64,000 nt of DNA from Anaerolineae bacterium UTCFX2. GTDB taxonomy: Bacteria > Chloroflexota > Anaerolineae > Anaerolineales > UBA4823. Shown here one piece after another: positions 1 to 8,735 of the stretch. The notes under the pieces were generated by a model, which did no database searches, was not told the DNA's origin, and saw only the letters and a list, made by a program, of their open reading frames with translations. A program made the translations under genes and the position numbers. Every line of letters starts with the position of its first letter. Within the stretch, counting starts at the first letter, position 1. Location of the stretch: contig MWTA01000020.1 of the NCBI GenBank assembly GCA_002050125.1, positions 18,213 through 82,212 of the forward strand, read 5' to 3'.

Positions 1-101
1 GCGGCGACCAGTGTGTGCCCGGCGGCGCGGAACTGGCGGGCGTAGGCTTCGATTTCCGCCTGGTTCAGGCGGCACCCAATCGTGTCCAGATAAATCTTCA
101 T
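1..101 (-). CDS. MiaB/MtaB-type tRNA methylthiotransferase, N-terminal fragment
   Basis: Only the first 33 codons are in the window; the gene runs off the left edge. The translation starts MKIYLDTIGCRLNQAE, which has the T-x-G-C-x-x-N-x-x-E signature opening the UPF0004 domain of radical-SAM methylthiotransferases. That cysteine is the first of three that bind the auxiliary 4Fe-4S cluster. MtaB (ms2t6A formation) is the best guess over MiaB or RimO because of the CRLNQAE wording, but the radical-SAM core is not visible. Its ATG overlaps the stop of the upstream lipoprotein gene (ATGA), so the two are translationally coupled. Confidence 0.75.
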   Translation of the reverse strand, partial: MKIYLDTIGCRLNQAEIEAYARQFRAAGHTLVA

Positions 102-748
102 GGCGCGTAAACGATAAAATTGTCGAAACGGATATCCGTCCCGGCGGTTTGATACGTTCCGGCGATCAAGCCCACGTCTCCGCGGGGGAATTCGGCGTCG
201 CGCACTTCGGTGAGCTTTTCGCCGTTGACGTACAGTGTGAGCGTATCGCCAATGCAATCCGCCCGCAGGTGGTTCAACGCTGCGCCTTTGAGGATTGCGC
301 TGGAAGGCTGCAACGCATCGTGCTCGATGAGGGTGTAATCCTGACCGCGGATCTTGCCAATGCCGTAATACCCATCGCTGCTTACGATGAAGGTGTAGAA
401 GCTGTCCGGACGAACCGCCCGGCAGATGATTCCAAAACGGTTGTCGCGTTCACCGCCAACTTTGAGAGCGTCAACCTCGATGCGTACGTCCTGAAAATCC
501 TTGCCGGGCATGCTCCAGATATCCAGATTGGGCTCGTTGACAAAGATGCGGTACACGCCGTCAGCGTAATCCGTTTCGCCCTGGATGGTTGTGACCCGGC
601 TCCAGCCGCTGCCGGTGTCGGAGAAGTCGTCCTGGAACAGCATGGCGCCTGGTCCTTGAGGTGAGGGACTAAAGAGCGTCTGACAGGCAATCGACGAGAG
701 CAGCAGCCCCAACAGGGGCAGGATAAAATGCAGGCGGAACGATTTCAT
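98..748 (-). CDS. Secreted lipoprotein with a concanavalin/LamG-like domain
   Basis: This 216-residue protein begins MKSFRLHF, followed by a hydrophobic signal sequence ending at Cys22 (SSIAC), a probable though non-ideal lipobox. The remainder is a beta-rich module with the pattern FQDDFSD..GSGW, DVRIEVDA, GIICRA, YTFIVSSDGYYGIGKI, LTLYVNGEKL and FDNFIVY. This is the jelly-roll pattern of DUF1080/LamG-like proteins often seen in Chloroflexi lipoproteins. No catalytic residues are recognised, so surface carbohydrate binding is only a guess. The ATG at 748 is preferred over an upstream in-frame start because it leads straight into the signal peptide. The gene is coupled to the following methylthiotransferase gene. 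Confidence 0.7.
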   Translation of the reverse strand: MKSFRLHFILPLLGLLLSSIACQTLFSPSPQGPGAMLFQDDFSDTGSGWSRVTTIQGETDYADGVYRIFVNEPNLDIWSMPGKDFQDVRIEVDALKVGGERDNRFGIICRAVRPDSFYTFIVSSDGYYGIGKIRGQDYTLIEHDALQPSSAILKGAALNHLRADCIGDTLTLYVNGEKLTEVRDAEFPRGDVGLIAGTYQTAGTDIRFDNFIVYAP

Positions 749-830
749 TAAGGTCAGGTCCTGGCAGGGGTTCAGCGGGCTAATTGTAGCACACCTTAGG
801 GCGGGCAGCATCGCGGTCGGGGAGCGCCTG

Positions 831-2321
831 TCAGGGCGCCCCGTTCTCCAATAAACGCCGAGCCTGGCTGCCGCTCGGGCCGGCGGGGTCGAGCGCCTGG
901 GCTGCCTGGAGGTGATCTAACGCGGCGGTCGGATCTTGTTGCAGCAGATAGAGCAAGCCCAGGTGGAGATGAGCGGGGGCGGAGCGCGGGTCGATCTGCA
1001 GCGCGCGGACCAGAAATTTCTGAGCGCCGGCAAGGTCGCCCAGGTAGATCAGCGTCCGTCCCATCAGGTCAAGGTTGAGCGGATCCTGCGGGTGATCGAT
1101 GAGTAGTTGGCGGCTGATTGGCAGGGCGGTCTGTTCGACCCGGTAGTTGTAGTCCAGCGCAAAGAGAACGATCTGGCGCAGATATGCCGGGTCATAAGGG
1201 GCGAGCCGGGCTGCCTGCTGGTAGCTTGCAAACGCCGCGTCAAAGTCGCCGGCTTCCGCCTGGATGGAGGCTACATGAGCCTGCAGCACCGGGTTGGCTG
1301 GGTCGAATTCGCTGGCGCGCTGAGCGGCTTCGAGCGCGCGCTCGGGCTCCGAGCGGCGCTGCCAGTAGAGCGAGACAAACGTCCAAGCGGATAACGAGCG
1401 CGGGTTTAATTCCAGGGCGGTTTGAAGCTCAAAAAGCCCGTCCGAGGCGGGAGCGCCGGCAGCCTGGCTTGTCTCGCCGTGGGTTTGCAGGTGCTGGCGC
1501 GCCTCGCCCAGATAAGCCCAGGCTTCGGCGTAATTTGGCTGATGCAGGATCGACTGGCGAAAAGCTTCGGCTGCCAGCCCCCAATGCCCCAGCGTTGCCA
1601 GCACCCGCCCTGAGGCGAGCAGGGTGTAAGCCGCCGAACTGCCGATGCGCGCGCCCAGGATCGCGCGCTGCAGAACCTCTGTTTGCCCGACGAACTGCGG
1701 GTCGAGGTCAGCCGCCTGGGCGAGGTGTGGGAGAGCCGCTTCGGGATCGTAAGCTGCCAGGAGCAAACCAAGCTCGAAATGCGCCTGCGCGTCCCCTGGG
1801 TGTTGAGCCAGGAGCGTTTCCCAGGTCTGGCGGGCGGCGGGGTAATCGGCTTGCGCGAGGTGCAGGCTGGCGAGGGCGCGGGCGGTATCCGCCGAGAGAC
1901 CGCTGCGGCGCGCAATCGTTTCCCACACTTCGAGGGCGCGGGCAGCCTCCCCAGCCTGTAAATAAGCGTCAGCCAACAGGATAAGCGCGGAGTTGTCAGC
2001 CGGGGTTTGCAGCTCCAGGCTGAAGCGGTTGGAATTTGCGAGGGCGCTTTCCAGGTAGCTGATTGCCAGAGCGGGCTGACCGGCTTGGAGCGCCTGGCGG
2101 GCGGCTTCTTCCCACAATTCGGCTCTGAGCGGGAAGCAAACCGCGGCTGCCTCGGCAGCGTCCACCGGCGGAGACGTCGCGCCAGTTTGCCCGGTCAATG
2201 CGACCCAGCAATCCCGCGGGAGAGCGCCGGGCAGCCGCGCTGAGGGCAGCGCAGCAAGCAGCAACAGCAGCACCAGCAGCAGGTTGGGAGTTAAAAGACC
2301 GCGGTGTGAGGGTCTGTCCAC
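831..2321 (-). CDS. Membrane-anchored TPR-repeat protein
   Basis: An N-terminal hydrophobic segment (PNLLLVLLLLLAAL) is followed by many tetratricopeptide repeats across the remaining 450 residues, recognisable by the spacing of W/L-G-Y-A-F-A-P (for example AHFELGLLLAAYDPEAALPH and AEAWAYLGEARQHLQ). TPR arrays are protein-protein scaffolds, so no specific function can be read. The start is placed at GTG 2321 because a consensus TATAAT lies at 2329-2334, only 7 nt upstream. The reading frame stays open upstream to a TTG at 2354, but that codon would lie upstream of the probable transcription start. Confidence 0.75.
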   Translation of the reverse strand: MDRPSHRGLLTPNLLLVLLLLLAALPSARLPGALPRDCWVALTGQTGATSPPVDAAEAAAVCFPLRAELWEEAARQALQAGQPALAISYLESALANSNRFSLELQTPADNSALILLADAYLQAGEAARALEVWETIARRSGLSADTARALASLHLAQADYPAARQTWETLLAQHPGDAQAHFELGLLLAAYDPEAALPHLAQAADLDPQFVGQTEVLQRAILGARIGSSAAYTLLASGRVLATLGHWGLAAEAFRQSILHQPNYAEAWAYLGEARQHLQTHGETSQAAGAPASDGLFELQTALELNPRSLSAWTFVSLYWQRRSEPERALEAAQRASEFDPANPVLQAHVASIQAEAGDFDAAFASYQQAARLAPYDPAYLRQIVLFALDYNYRVEQTALPISRQLLIDHPQDPLNLDLMGRTLIYLGDLAGAQKFLVRALQIDPRSAPAHLHLGLLYLLQQDPTAALDHLQAAQALDPAGPSGSQARRLLENGAP

Positions 2322-2328
2322 TCCTTTG

Positions 2329-2334
2329 ATTATA
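2329..2334 (-). promoter_or_regulatory. -10 element (TATAAT) giving a leaderless-type start
   Basis: A perfect TATAAT on the minus strand is separated by 7 nt (CAAAGGA) from the GTG at 2321. Transcription would begin at or one base before the start codon. No good -35 was identified. Confidence 0.5.
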
Positions 2335-2456
2335 TCGAGTTTGGCGCTGCTCAACGCGCGGAGATGGCGGGCTGAGGGGGGTTAAGCCCCGGTCATTTGA
2401 CATCCGGCGGGTTCTAAAAGTACAATTTCCCCATCATCAGATCGAGCGAGGTCAAC

Positions 2457-3671
2457 GTGGATTTTAAATTAACGGAAGAACAGCAAATGGCGCAGCAGAT
2501 GGTGCGCGAATTCGCTCAAAGGGAGGTCGCCCCAGTGATTAAGGAGAGCGACCGCCAGGGAGGCATGGCTGCATTTGTGCTGCCGCGGATGGCGGAACTG
2601 GGCATCCTGGGCATCTGTCTGCCGCTGCGTTATGGCGGGCAGGGGATGGATTATATCTCGCTCGGGTTGGCATGCGAGGAACTCGAGGCGGTCGATTCGA
2701 CGCTGCGGGTGGTGCTGTCGGTTCACATCGGGCTGAACAGCCTGGGGTTGCTCCAATGGGCGAATGAGGAACAAAAGCAGCGCCTGCTCAAACCGCAGGC
2801 GCGCGGCGAAAAGATCGCCTGTTTTGGGTTGACCGAGTCCGGCGCCGGGTCGGACGTGGCTGCGATCCAGTCCAGCGCGCGCTGCCAGGGGGATGAATAC
2901 ATCTTGAACGGCGAAAAGATGTGGATCTCGTTGGCGACCAAAGCGCACCACTGTTTATGGATCGCGCGGACCGACCCCAGCGCGGCGGACCCGCACGAAG
3001 GGCTCTCGGCGTTCCTGGTGGATCTGGAGCAGAAGGGGGTCACGCGGGGCGATCTGCACGGAAAACTGGGGATGCGCGCCGGCTCGACTGGCTGGATTGC
3101 TCTCCAGGATGTGACCGTACCGCTCCAAAACCGCATCGGCGAGGAGGGGGAGGGCTTCAAGATCGCGATGGCGTGTCTGGATAACGGGCGGTACACCGTG
3201 GCTGCCGGAGCAACCGGGTTGATCCGGGCTTGCCTGGAAGCTAGCACGACCTATGCAAAAAGCCGGCGTGCGTTTGGGCGCGAGATCAGCTGGTTTCAGC
3301 TGGTTCAGCAGAAGATCGCGAATATGGTACAATTTTATGACGCGGCGCGTCTTTTATATCTGCGAGCCGGGTGGCTGAAAAACCAGGGTGTGCGCAACAC
3401 ACGCGAGACCTCGCTCGCGAAATGGTTTGCTACCGACGCCTCGTTTCAAGCGGCGGCTGAGGCAGTCCAGATCCACGGCGCCTATGGGTACAGCGACGAA
3501 TACGACGTCGAACGCTACCTGCGGAACGCCAAAGGCGGGGTGATCTATGAAGGGACGAGCGAAATTCATCAGCTCATGCAGGCTGGATATGCGCTGGGCT
3601 ACCGCGTGGATGCCCCGCTGCGCTGCGAACTGCCGCCTTATGACTCTGAATTTTGGCAGGCTGAAATCTAA
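2457..3671 (+). CDS. Acyl-CoA dehydrogenase
   Basis: This 404-residue protein is a full-length FAD-dependent acyl-CoA dehydrogenase that oxidises an acyl-CoA to the trans-2-enoyl-CoA. Seen in the sequence are the flavin-binding stretch CFGLTESGAGSDVA near residue 122, NGEKMWIS, and the C-terminal IYEGTSEIHQ with the catalytic base at Glu365. GTG at 2457 has a GAGGT ribosome site. The genes for both ETF subunits follow immediately, so electrons are passed to that flavoprotein. The chain length and acid specificity cannot be set from sequence alone; glutaryl-CoA or short-chain acyl-CoA dehydrogenase activity is also possible. Confidence 0.9.
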   Translation: MDFKLTEEQQMAQQMVREFAQREVAPVIKESDRQGGMAAFVLPRMAELGILGICLPLRYGGQGMDYISLGLACEELEAVDSTLRVVLSVHIGLNSLGLLQWANEEQKQRLLKPQARGEKIACFGLTESGAGSDVAAIQSSARCQGDEYILNGEKMWISLATKAHHCLWIARTDPSAADPHEGLSAFLVDLEQKGVTRGDLHGKLGMRAGSTGWIALQDVTVPLQNRIGEEGEGFKIAMACLDNGRYTVAAGATGLIRACLEASTTYAKSRRAFGREISWFQLVQQKIANMVQFYDAARLLYLRAGWLKNQGVRNTRETSLAKWFATDASFQAAAEAVQIHGAYGYSDEYDVERYLRNAKGGVIYEGTSEIHQLMQAGYALGYRVDAPLRCELPPYDSEFWQAEI

Positions 3672-3703
3672 CGACCCACTATTCCACACAAAAGGAGGTC
3701 AAC

Positions 3704-4474
3704 TTGAATATCGCAGTTTGTGTCAAACAGGTGCCCGATAGCGCTGCCAAAGTTGTGGCGGAGGATGACCGGGTGTCCTGGGGGGATGCGCCTCTAGTGC
3801 TGAACCCCTGGGATGAATATGCCGTGGAAGCTGCGCTCCAGCTTCAAGAAGCGGCTGGGGGCGAGGTGACGGCAGTGAGCGTGGGCGGCGAGAGCGCCAA
3901 AGAAGCGCTCAAAACCGCGCTGGCGATGGGATGCACGCAAGCGATATTGGTTTCAGACCCGGCTTTGGCAGCGGCGGACAGCCAGGCAATTGCGCATGTG
4001 TTGTGCGCTGCCATCCAGAAGATCGGCGGCGTCGAAGCTGCTTGCTTTGGGCGTCAGGCAATCGACGGTGATATGGGCGTCACCGGCGCCCAGACCGCTC
4101 ACCTGCTGGGTTGGCTCATGCTTGGGTTGGTCTCAAAGATCGAGTTCAAGGACGGCAAATTACAGGTGGAGCGAAGCTTCGAGGAAGGCATCCAGATCGC
4201 CGAGTGCCCGCTTCCCGCGGCGTTGAGCGTGTCGAAGGACATTGGCGAGCCGCGCTATCCGTCTTTTATGGGGATCCGCAAGGCGGCGCGGGCAGAGATC
4301 CCCACCTGGGACCTGGCTGCGCTGGGAATCGAGGCGCCAGCTTCGGTCGTGCGCTGGCCCCGGATTTCTAACCCACCGGTGCGCGAAATCAAGACGGAGA
4401 TGATCGAAGGCGGCAGCCCACAGGAGATCGCGGAAAAGTTGGTCGAAAGGATCCTCGAGGAGAAGGTGCTGTGA
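3704..4474 (+). CDS. etfB: Electron transfer flavoprotein beta subunit
   Basis: A 256-residue EtfB with the characteristic opening MNIAVCVKQVPDS, the NPWDEYAVEAAL segment and the GRQAIDGDMGVTGAQTA motif near residue 115. It binds AMP/FAD with EtfA and accepts electrons from acyl-CoA dehydrogenases. The start is TTG at 3704, supported by a strong AAAGGAGGT site at 3691-3699. The stop overlaps the ATG of etfA. It lies directly behind the acyl-CoA dehydrogenase gene, forming a three-gene operon. Confidence 0.95.
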   Translation: MNIAVCVKQVPDSAAKVVAEDDRVSWGDAPLVLNPWDEYAVEAALQLQEAAGGEVTAVSVGGESAKEALKTALAMGCTQAILVSDPALAAADSQAIAHVLCAAIQKIGGVEAACFGRQAIDGDMGVTGAQTAHLLGWLMLGLVSKIEFKDGKLQVERSFEEGIQIAECPLPAALSVSKDIGEPRYPSFMGIRKAARAEIPTWDLAALGIEAPASVVRWPRISNPPVREIKTEMIEGGSPQEIAEKLVERILEEKVL

Positions 4475-5517
4475 TGAACGGGAAGATCCTGGTTTACATT
4501 GATCAATTCAAAGGCGAAGCGCTCCCGGTCTCCTGGGAGGCGCTTGGCGCGGCGGGCATGCTTGGCGCACCCGCCGGCGGGTCGGTCTCCGTCCTGGTCT
4601 TGGGTGCGGAATCGCGGCGCGTCGCCGAGCAGGCGTTCCAGTTTGGAATCCAGCAGGCTTATTACTGCGATGATGCGACCCTGGACGACTACCGGCCCGA
4701 CCCTTACGCAGCGGTTGTGACTGCCGCGGCGCGCGCAGGGGCGTATGATGTCCTGCTATTCCCAACGACGGTGCGCGGGCGCGAGCAAGCCGCCCTCAGC
4801 GCGGTGGAATTGGGCGGCGGAGTGATGCCGGACGTCACCGCATTGGAGGTCAGCGATGGCAGGCTGGTCGCCACCCGCCCAGTTTACGCGGGCAAGCTGC
4901 TGGCTGAGGTCGTGTGCGATGCCGCTCCGGTCGTAATCACGACCCGCGTGCGCGCCTTCAAGAAACCCTCCGCCGACCCAGCGCTAAAGGGAGAACCCGT
5001 GCGGGTGGAAGCCGCCGTGCCAGAGGGGGATATCCGCATCAAAGTGACCGGTTACAGGCAAGCTGAGGCTGGCGTCAGTCTGACCGACGCGAACGTGGTC
5101 GTTGCGGGCGGGCGCGGGGTTGCGAACAACCCGGCGCTTTCACCGCCCGCCGGGTTGGATGAGAAAGCGGCGGAAATCTGGCGCGGCGAACAGGGCTTCA
5201 AACTGATTGATGAATTAGCTGCGGTGCTGGGTGCGGCGGTGGGCGCCAGCCGGGCTGCGGTTGACGCCGGATACATCCCCTACGAGCACCAGGTCGGACA
5301 GACCGGGAAGATCGTCTCGCCCGACCTGTACATCGCCCTGGGCATTTCGGGAGCGATCCAGCACCAGGCGGGCATGCGTTCGAGCAAGGTCATTGTGGCG
5401 ATCAACAAAGACCCGGATGCGCCGATTTTTAAACTGGCGCGCTTTGGGGTGGTGGGCGATATTTATCAGATCGTGCCGCCGCTCACGGAAGAGTTTCGCA
5501 AACGGCTGGAGAAGTAA
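4474..5517 (+). CDS. etfA: Electron transfer flavoprotein alpha subunit
   Basis: A 347-residue EtfA, with an N-terminal ETF domain and the conserved C-terminal FAD domain: GRGVAN near residue 210, then [23 protein letters not shown] and [19 protein letters not shown]. It carries the redox FAD that passes electrons to a membrane quinone oxidoreductase. ATG at 4474 overlaps the etfB stop and is preferred over the GTG at 4471. A terminator follows at 5541, closing the operon. Confidence 0.95.
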   Translation: MNGKILVYIDQFKGEALPVSWEALGAAGMLGAPAGGSVSVLVLGAESRRVAEQAFQFGIQQAYYCDDATLDDYRPDPYAAVVTAAARAGAYDVLLFPTTVRGREQAALSAVELGGGVMPDVTALEVSDGRLVATRPVYAGKLLAEVVCDAAPVVITTRVRAFKKPSADPALKGEPVRVEAAVPEGDIRIKVTGYRQAEAGVSLTDANVVVAGGRGVANNPALSPPAGLDEKAAEIWRGEQGFKLIDELAAVLGAAVGASRAAVDAGYIPYEHQVGQTGKIVSPDLYIALGISGAIQHQAGMRSSKVIVAINKDPDAPIFKLARFGVVGDIYQIVPPLTEEFRKRLEK

Positions 5518-5540
5518 ACCAACTCGCCCGATCCAGTCTC

Positions 5541-5585
5541 GAAGCCGGAGGCAAACCCGCCCCCGGCTTCATTTGTTATTTGTAA
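5541..5585 (+). terminator. Rho-independent terminator after etfA
   Basis: Arms GAAGCCGG (5541-5548) and CCGGCTTC (5563-5570) are followed by a T-rich tail. Confidence 0.75.
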
Positions 5586-5729
5586 TGTTTTTAGGGTTAT
5601 TTGTTAGGACGAATCATGTGCAAATCAATCATACAGTGGGGTTATTTTCTATAAGTGAATTCGTGACATTTGCCACTTGGAGGTTAAATCCTTATACGGT
5701 AAATTCTAGTTATCTTGCCAGGATTTATC

Positions 5730-6218
5730 ATGATTGACGCATTGACCGAGCGATTATCGCTATTTCAAGGTTTTAGCGCCGGGCAGCTTGAGATGCTGCG
5801 CCCGCTCTTTACGCTATACTGTGAACCAACCGGCGCGGTTCTTTTCGAGCAAGGCGATCCGGTGGATTATTTGTACGTTGTGGCTGACGGCGAAGTGGCG
5901 ATCCACTACAAACCGGATGACGGACCATCGTTGGTGATTGCGCGGGTGCGCGCCGAAGGGGTGATCGGCTGGTCGGCGGCTATTGGCAATCCGAACTACA
6001 CTTCATCGGCGGTCTGCGCCAGCGATTGCAAAGTTTTACGGCTGCACAGCGCGGCGTTGAGGCAGCTCTACGAGCAGGATCCTGAAACGGGGACGATGTT
6101 GCTGGAGCGGCTTGCGGCGTTGATTGAAGCGCGTTTGCGCAGCAACCACCCGCAGTTGATGGCGTTGCTGGAGCAGAGGCTGACGCTCAAACTTGATCAG
6201 TCGGTCGAAGCCGAGTAA
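5730..6218 (+). CDS. Cyclic-nucleotide-binding-domain protein without DNA-binding domain
   Basis: This 162-residue protein is a single CRP-type beta-roll: LFQGFSAGQLEMLRPL, GAVLFEQGDPVDYLYVVADGEVAIHY, a phosphate-cassette-like ARVRAEGVIGWSAA, and a C-terminal helix. The helix-turn-helix found in CRP/FNR is absent, so it is probably a stand-alone ligand sensor or an electron-transfer regulator rather than a transcription factor. ATG at 5730 follows a CAGGA site; an upstream in-frame TTG at 5715 is less likely. The gene precedes the NifU-like gene by 39 bp. Confidence 0.8.
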   Translation: MIDALTERLSLFQGFSAGQLEMLRPLFTLYCEPTGAVLFEQGDPVDYLYVVADGEVAIHYKPDDGPSLVIARVRAEGVIGWSAAIGNPNYTSSAVCASDCKVLRLHSAALRQLYEQDPETGTMLLERLAALIEARLRSNHPQLMALLEQRLTLKLDQSVEAE

Positions 6219-6257
6219 AATAGGCTTATCCATCGTGGATGAGATCGCGAGGCTGAG

Positions 6258-6503
6258 ATGAGTGAACCGGAGATGAATCATACGAAAGAAGAGCTGGTGC
6301 GGGCATTGTTAGAGCGGGTCAATGCCTATATCGAGCAATACCATGGCGGCTCGGTGGAGATGGTCAGCCTGGAGGGGCATGTGCTCAAAGTGCGGCTGGG
6401 CGGCGCCTGCCAGGGATGCCCGCTTTCGCCAACCACGCTTCATGGCTGGGTAGCCGGGACGGTGCGCCAATTCTTCCCGGACCTCGAAGTAACCGAAGCA
6501 TAG
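6258..6503 (+). CDS. NifU-like C-terminal domain (Nfu-type) protein
   Basis: An 81-residue stand-alone Nfu domain. The helix KEELVRALLERVNAYIEQYHGG is followed by a beta strand and the invariant CxxC in LGGACQGCPLSPTTLHGWV near residue 53. Such proteins carry an Fe-S cluster between two subunits and hand it to apoproteins. ATG at 6258 has a GAGG site; a second ATG at 6273 is possible. Confidence 0.88.
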   Translation: MSEPEMNHTKEELVRALLERVNAYIEQYHGGSVEMVSLEGHVLKVRLGGACQGCPLSPTTLHGWVAGTVRQFFPDLEVTEA

Positions 6504-6534
6504 CTGTAAATACGACCAATCAACTTAATGAGCC

Positions 6535-6566
6535 AGGGCATCTCGGATGGACGAGATGCCCTTTTA
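6535..6566 (+). terminator. Terminator between the nfu-like gene and ggt
   Basis: An 11-bp perfect stem (AGGGCATCTCG at 6535-6545 with CGAGATGCCCT at 6552-6562) is followed by TTTT on the plus strand. The neighbouring genes converge here. Confidence 0.8.
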
Positions 6567-6570
6567 ATCT

Positions 6571-8223
6571 CTACAAAGTCATCACGCAGCCGTCAGCGCG
6601 CGGGTCGCTGCCGCCGCACAACACGCCGCTGTGCGGATCGCGCTGGATGATCTGGCCGCGGCCGAAAACGAAACGCCGGCTGCCGCTGACGGGCACGATC
6701 GGGTGACCCATTTCAGCCAGCTGAGACATCGCCTGCACCGGCAAGCCCTCTTCGAGCGCCACCGATCCACCGCTTCTGCCGTCCAATATACAAAAGCGCG
6801 GCCGGTCGAGGGCGGATTGCGGGTCGAGCCGGTCGTCGATCAGAGCGCAGGTCACCTGCATATGGCCCTGGGGCTGCATGAAACCGCCCATCACGCCGAA
6901 ACAGGCGAAAAGCTGCTCCGCTCCCTCATCTTCCGGGAGAGGTTTGGAGGCAGGCAGGGTTGCCATCGCCGGGATGATGGTATGGTAAGGGCGCTTGCCC
7001 GGCGCTAGGGCGTTCGGGCTGTCTGGGTCGAGGCTGAAGTTGTGACCCCGGTTCTGCAATGCGAACCCGCAGCCAGCCGGGACGATGCCCGTACCAAACC
7101 CCATATAAAGGCTGTTGATGAACGAACAGGCGTTGCCTTGCCCATCTACGACGCTCAGGTAAACCGTATCCGAGGCAGCCTGAGGCGCGCCGTGGGGGTG
7201 CTGCAACGAAGTCCGATTGGGGTCGATCAGGGAACGCCTGTGGCTGGCGTAATCTTTCGAGAGCAGCCCCTCCAGCGGGATCGAGCTGTAAGCCGGATCG
7301 GCGACGAAGGCGTGCGCGTCTGCGAACGCCAGGCGCATGGCTTCGATCTGCAGATGCAGGCGCTCGGGCGAAAGCGGCGGCAGGTCGGGCAGGTCAAATC
7401 CCTCCAGCAAGTTGAGCGCCAGCAGCGCAGCCAGCCCTTGTCCGTTTGGCGGACATTCCCAAATGTTCACGCCTCGATAGGAGGTGTGGATCGGCGTTTC
7501 CCAGGTGGTTTGGTGCGCGGCTAGGTCGCTTTCATCCAGACAGCCCTCAGCGGCGCGGACTGCCTGGACGATCAGGCGCGCCAGCTCGCCGGTGTAGAAC
7601 GCCTGCTTGCCGCCTTCGGCAATGCGGGTGAGCGCCTCCGCCAGCCCAGGGTTGCGGAAGACCTCGCCCGCCCGGGGCGCTCGACCTTCTATGGTCAATT
7701 CTTGCCCGCCCAGTTCCGGTTTGAGCGCCTCCTGAGCGAGGTCAGCCCAATTATCGGCTGTCAGCGGCGCAACTGGAAAACCCTCCTCCGCCAATTGGAT
7801 GGCTGGCTGCAAAACCTCCCGCAATGAGAGTTTTCCGTGCCGCTCGATCAGGTCGCTCCAACCCGCGCACGCCCCTGGCACAGTGACAGTATAAGGGTGG
7901 CGCGGCGGCAGCCCGGCGCTGAAACCTTCAGAACGCACGCGCTCCAAAGTGAGCGCGCCTGGCGCACGCCCCGAACCGTTCATGGCGCTGATACGCCCGG
8001 TTTGCGCAGAGTAGAACAGCGCGAAACAATCGCCCCCCAGACCCGTGGAGAACGGTTCACAGACGTTGAGCGCGGCTGCGGCTGCCACCGCAGCATCCGC
8101 GGCGTTTCCGCCTTTGCGGAGCAGCTCCAGACCGGTTGCGACAGCCAGCGGCTGGCTTGCGCCAACCATGCCGCCGCGGGTGTAAACTGGAGACCGCTGT
8201 GAAGAAAATTCGAAGGTCTGCAT
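6571..8223 (-). CDS. ggt: Gamma-glutamyltransferase family protein
   Basis: A 550-residue member of the Ntn-hydrolase gamma-glutamyltranspeptidase family, which cleaves or transfers gamma-glutamyl groups, typically from glutathione. Seen are GGNAADAAVAAAAALNVCEPFSTG near residue 38, the autoprocessing region SDTVYLSVVD with the catalytic nucleophile Thr353, and PHSGVLCGGSDPRADG at the C terminus. There is no signal peptide, so it resembles the cytoplasmic YwrD-like branch. The natural substrate of that branch is often uncertain. It lies 12 bp behind the small membrane protein gene and may share its transcript. Confidence 0.9.
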   Translation of the reverse strand: MQTFEFSSQRSPVYTRGGMVGASQPLAVATGLELLRKGGNAADAAVAAAAALNVCEPFSTGLGGDCFALFYSAQTGRISAMNGSGRAPGALTLERVRSEGFSAGLPPRHPYTVTVPGACAGWSDLIERHGKLSLREVLQPAIQLAEEGFPVAPLTADNWADLAQEALKPELGGQELTIEGRAPRAGEVFRNPGLAEALTRIAEGGKQAFYTGELARLIVQAVRAAEGCLDESDLAAHQTTWETPIHTSYRGVNIWECPPNGQGLAALLALNLLEGFDLPDLPPLSPERLHLQIEAMRLAFADAHAFVADPAYSSIPLEGLLSKDYASHRRSLIDPNRTSLQHPHGAPQAASDTVYLSVVDGQGNACSFINSLYMGFGTGIVPAGCGFALQNRGHNFSLDPDSPNALAPGKRPYHTIIPAMATLPASKPLPEDEGAEQLFACFGVMGGFMQPQGHMQVTCALIDDRLDPQSALDRPRFCILDGRSGGSVALEEGLPVQAMSQLAEMGHPIVPVSGSRRFVFGRGQIIQRDPHSGVLCGGSDPRADGCVMTL

Positions 8224-8235
8224 GGCTTCCTTTGA

Positions 8236-8706
8236 CTACTCAGTGTAAAGATCCCGGATGAACGCGCGGGAGGGTTTGGTTTTATCCACAATCAGCGTGA
8301 CGTGATCCCCAGCTTTGATGAGGCGCGTCTCGGCGTTGCGGTGAACTTCCGCGCTGGAGAAGTACTCCTGGTGGTCAAAGATGTACACATATTCGACGCG
8401 CCCGTGATCGCGTTTTAGTTCGACGCTGGAAATTTTGCCTTTTACCTCTACACCCGTTTTGAAAGCTTTCCACAGAATCCAGAGGCGGATCAGCAGCACC
8501 GCCAGCCCGCCGCCGGTTGCGATAAAAGCCAGCGTGAGGAAGATTGGATGCGCCTCAGCCTTGATCACGGGACCCGCGCCGCGCCAATCGGGGGTCCAAG
8601 CCAGATAGACAATCCAGGCAACCACCGGCACCAGCGCCGCATAAAAAGCGGGATAATCGGTCCATAGGATGCGCCAAAGCGATAAGCGGCGTTTCGGGCT
8701 GTCCAT
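8236..8706 (-). CDS. Small membrane protein, DUF3592-like
   Basis: About 156 residues with two membrane segments (FYAALVPVVAWIVYLAW and PIFLTLAFIATGGGLAVLLI) followed by a soluble beta-rich tail of the pattern VEVKGKISSVELKRDHGRVEYVYIF..GDHVTLIVD. This layout resembles DUF3592 proteins, whose function is unknown. ATG 8706 is chosen over a TTG at 8721; neither has a clear ribosome site. It lies 30 bp behind selD. Confidence 0.65.
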   Translation of the reverse strand: MDSPKRRLSLWRILWTDYPAFYAALVPVVAWIVYLAWTPDWRGAGPVIKAEAHPIFLTLAFIATGGGLAVLLIRLWILWKAFKTGVEVKGKISSVELKRDHGRVEYVYIFDHQEYFSSAEVHRNAETRLIKAGDHVTLIVDKTKPSRAFIRDLYTE

Positions 8707-8735
8707 CAAAGCTGCATCCAAGGCGCCGGGGGATA

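Noticed and set aside
1118..1984. 288-residue plus-strand frame inside the TPR gene
   Set aside because: It is Arg/Pro/Gly-rich, as expected for the antisense shadow of a GC-rich gene, and has no recognisable domain.
5665..5685. A CRP-type site before the cNMP-binding gene (GTGACATTTGCCAC)
   Set aside because: The half-sites match TGTGA and TCACA at only 4 and 3 of 5 positions, unlike the two perfect sites elsewhere.
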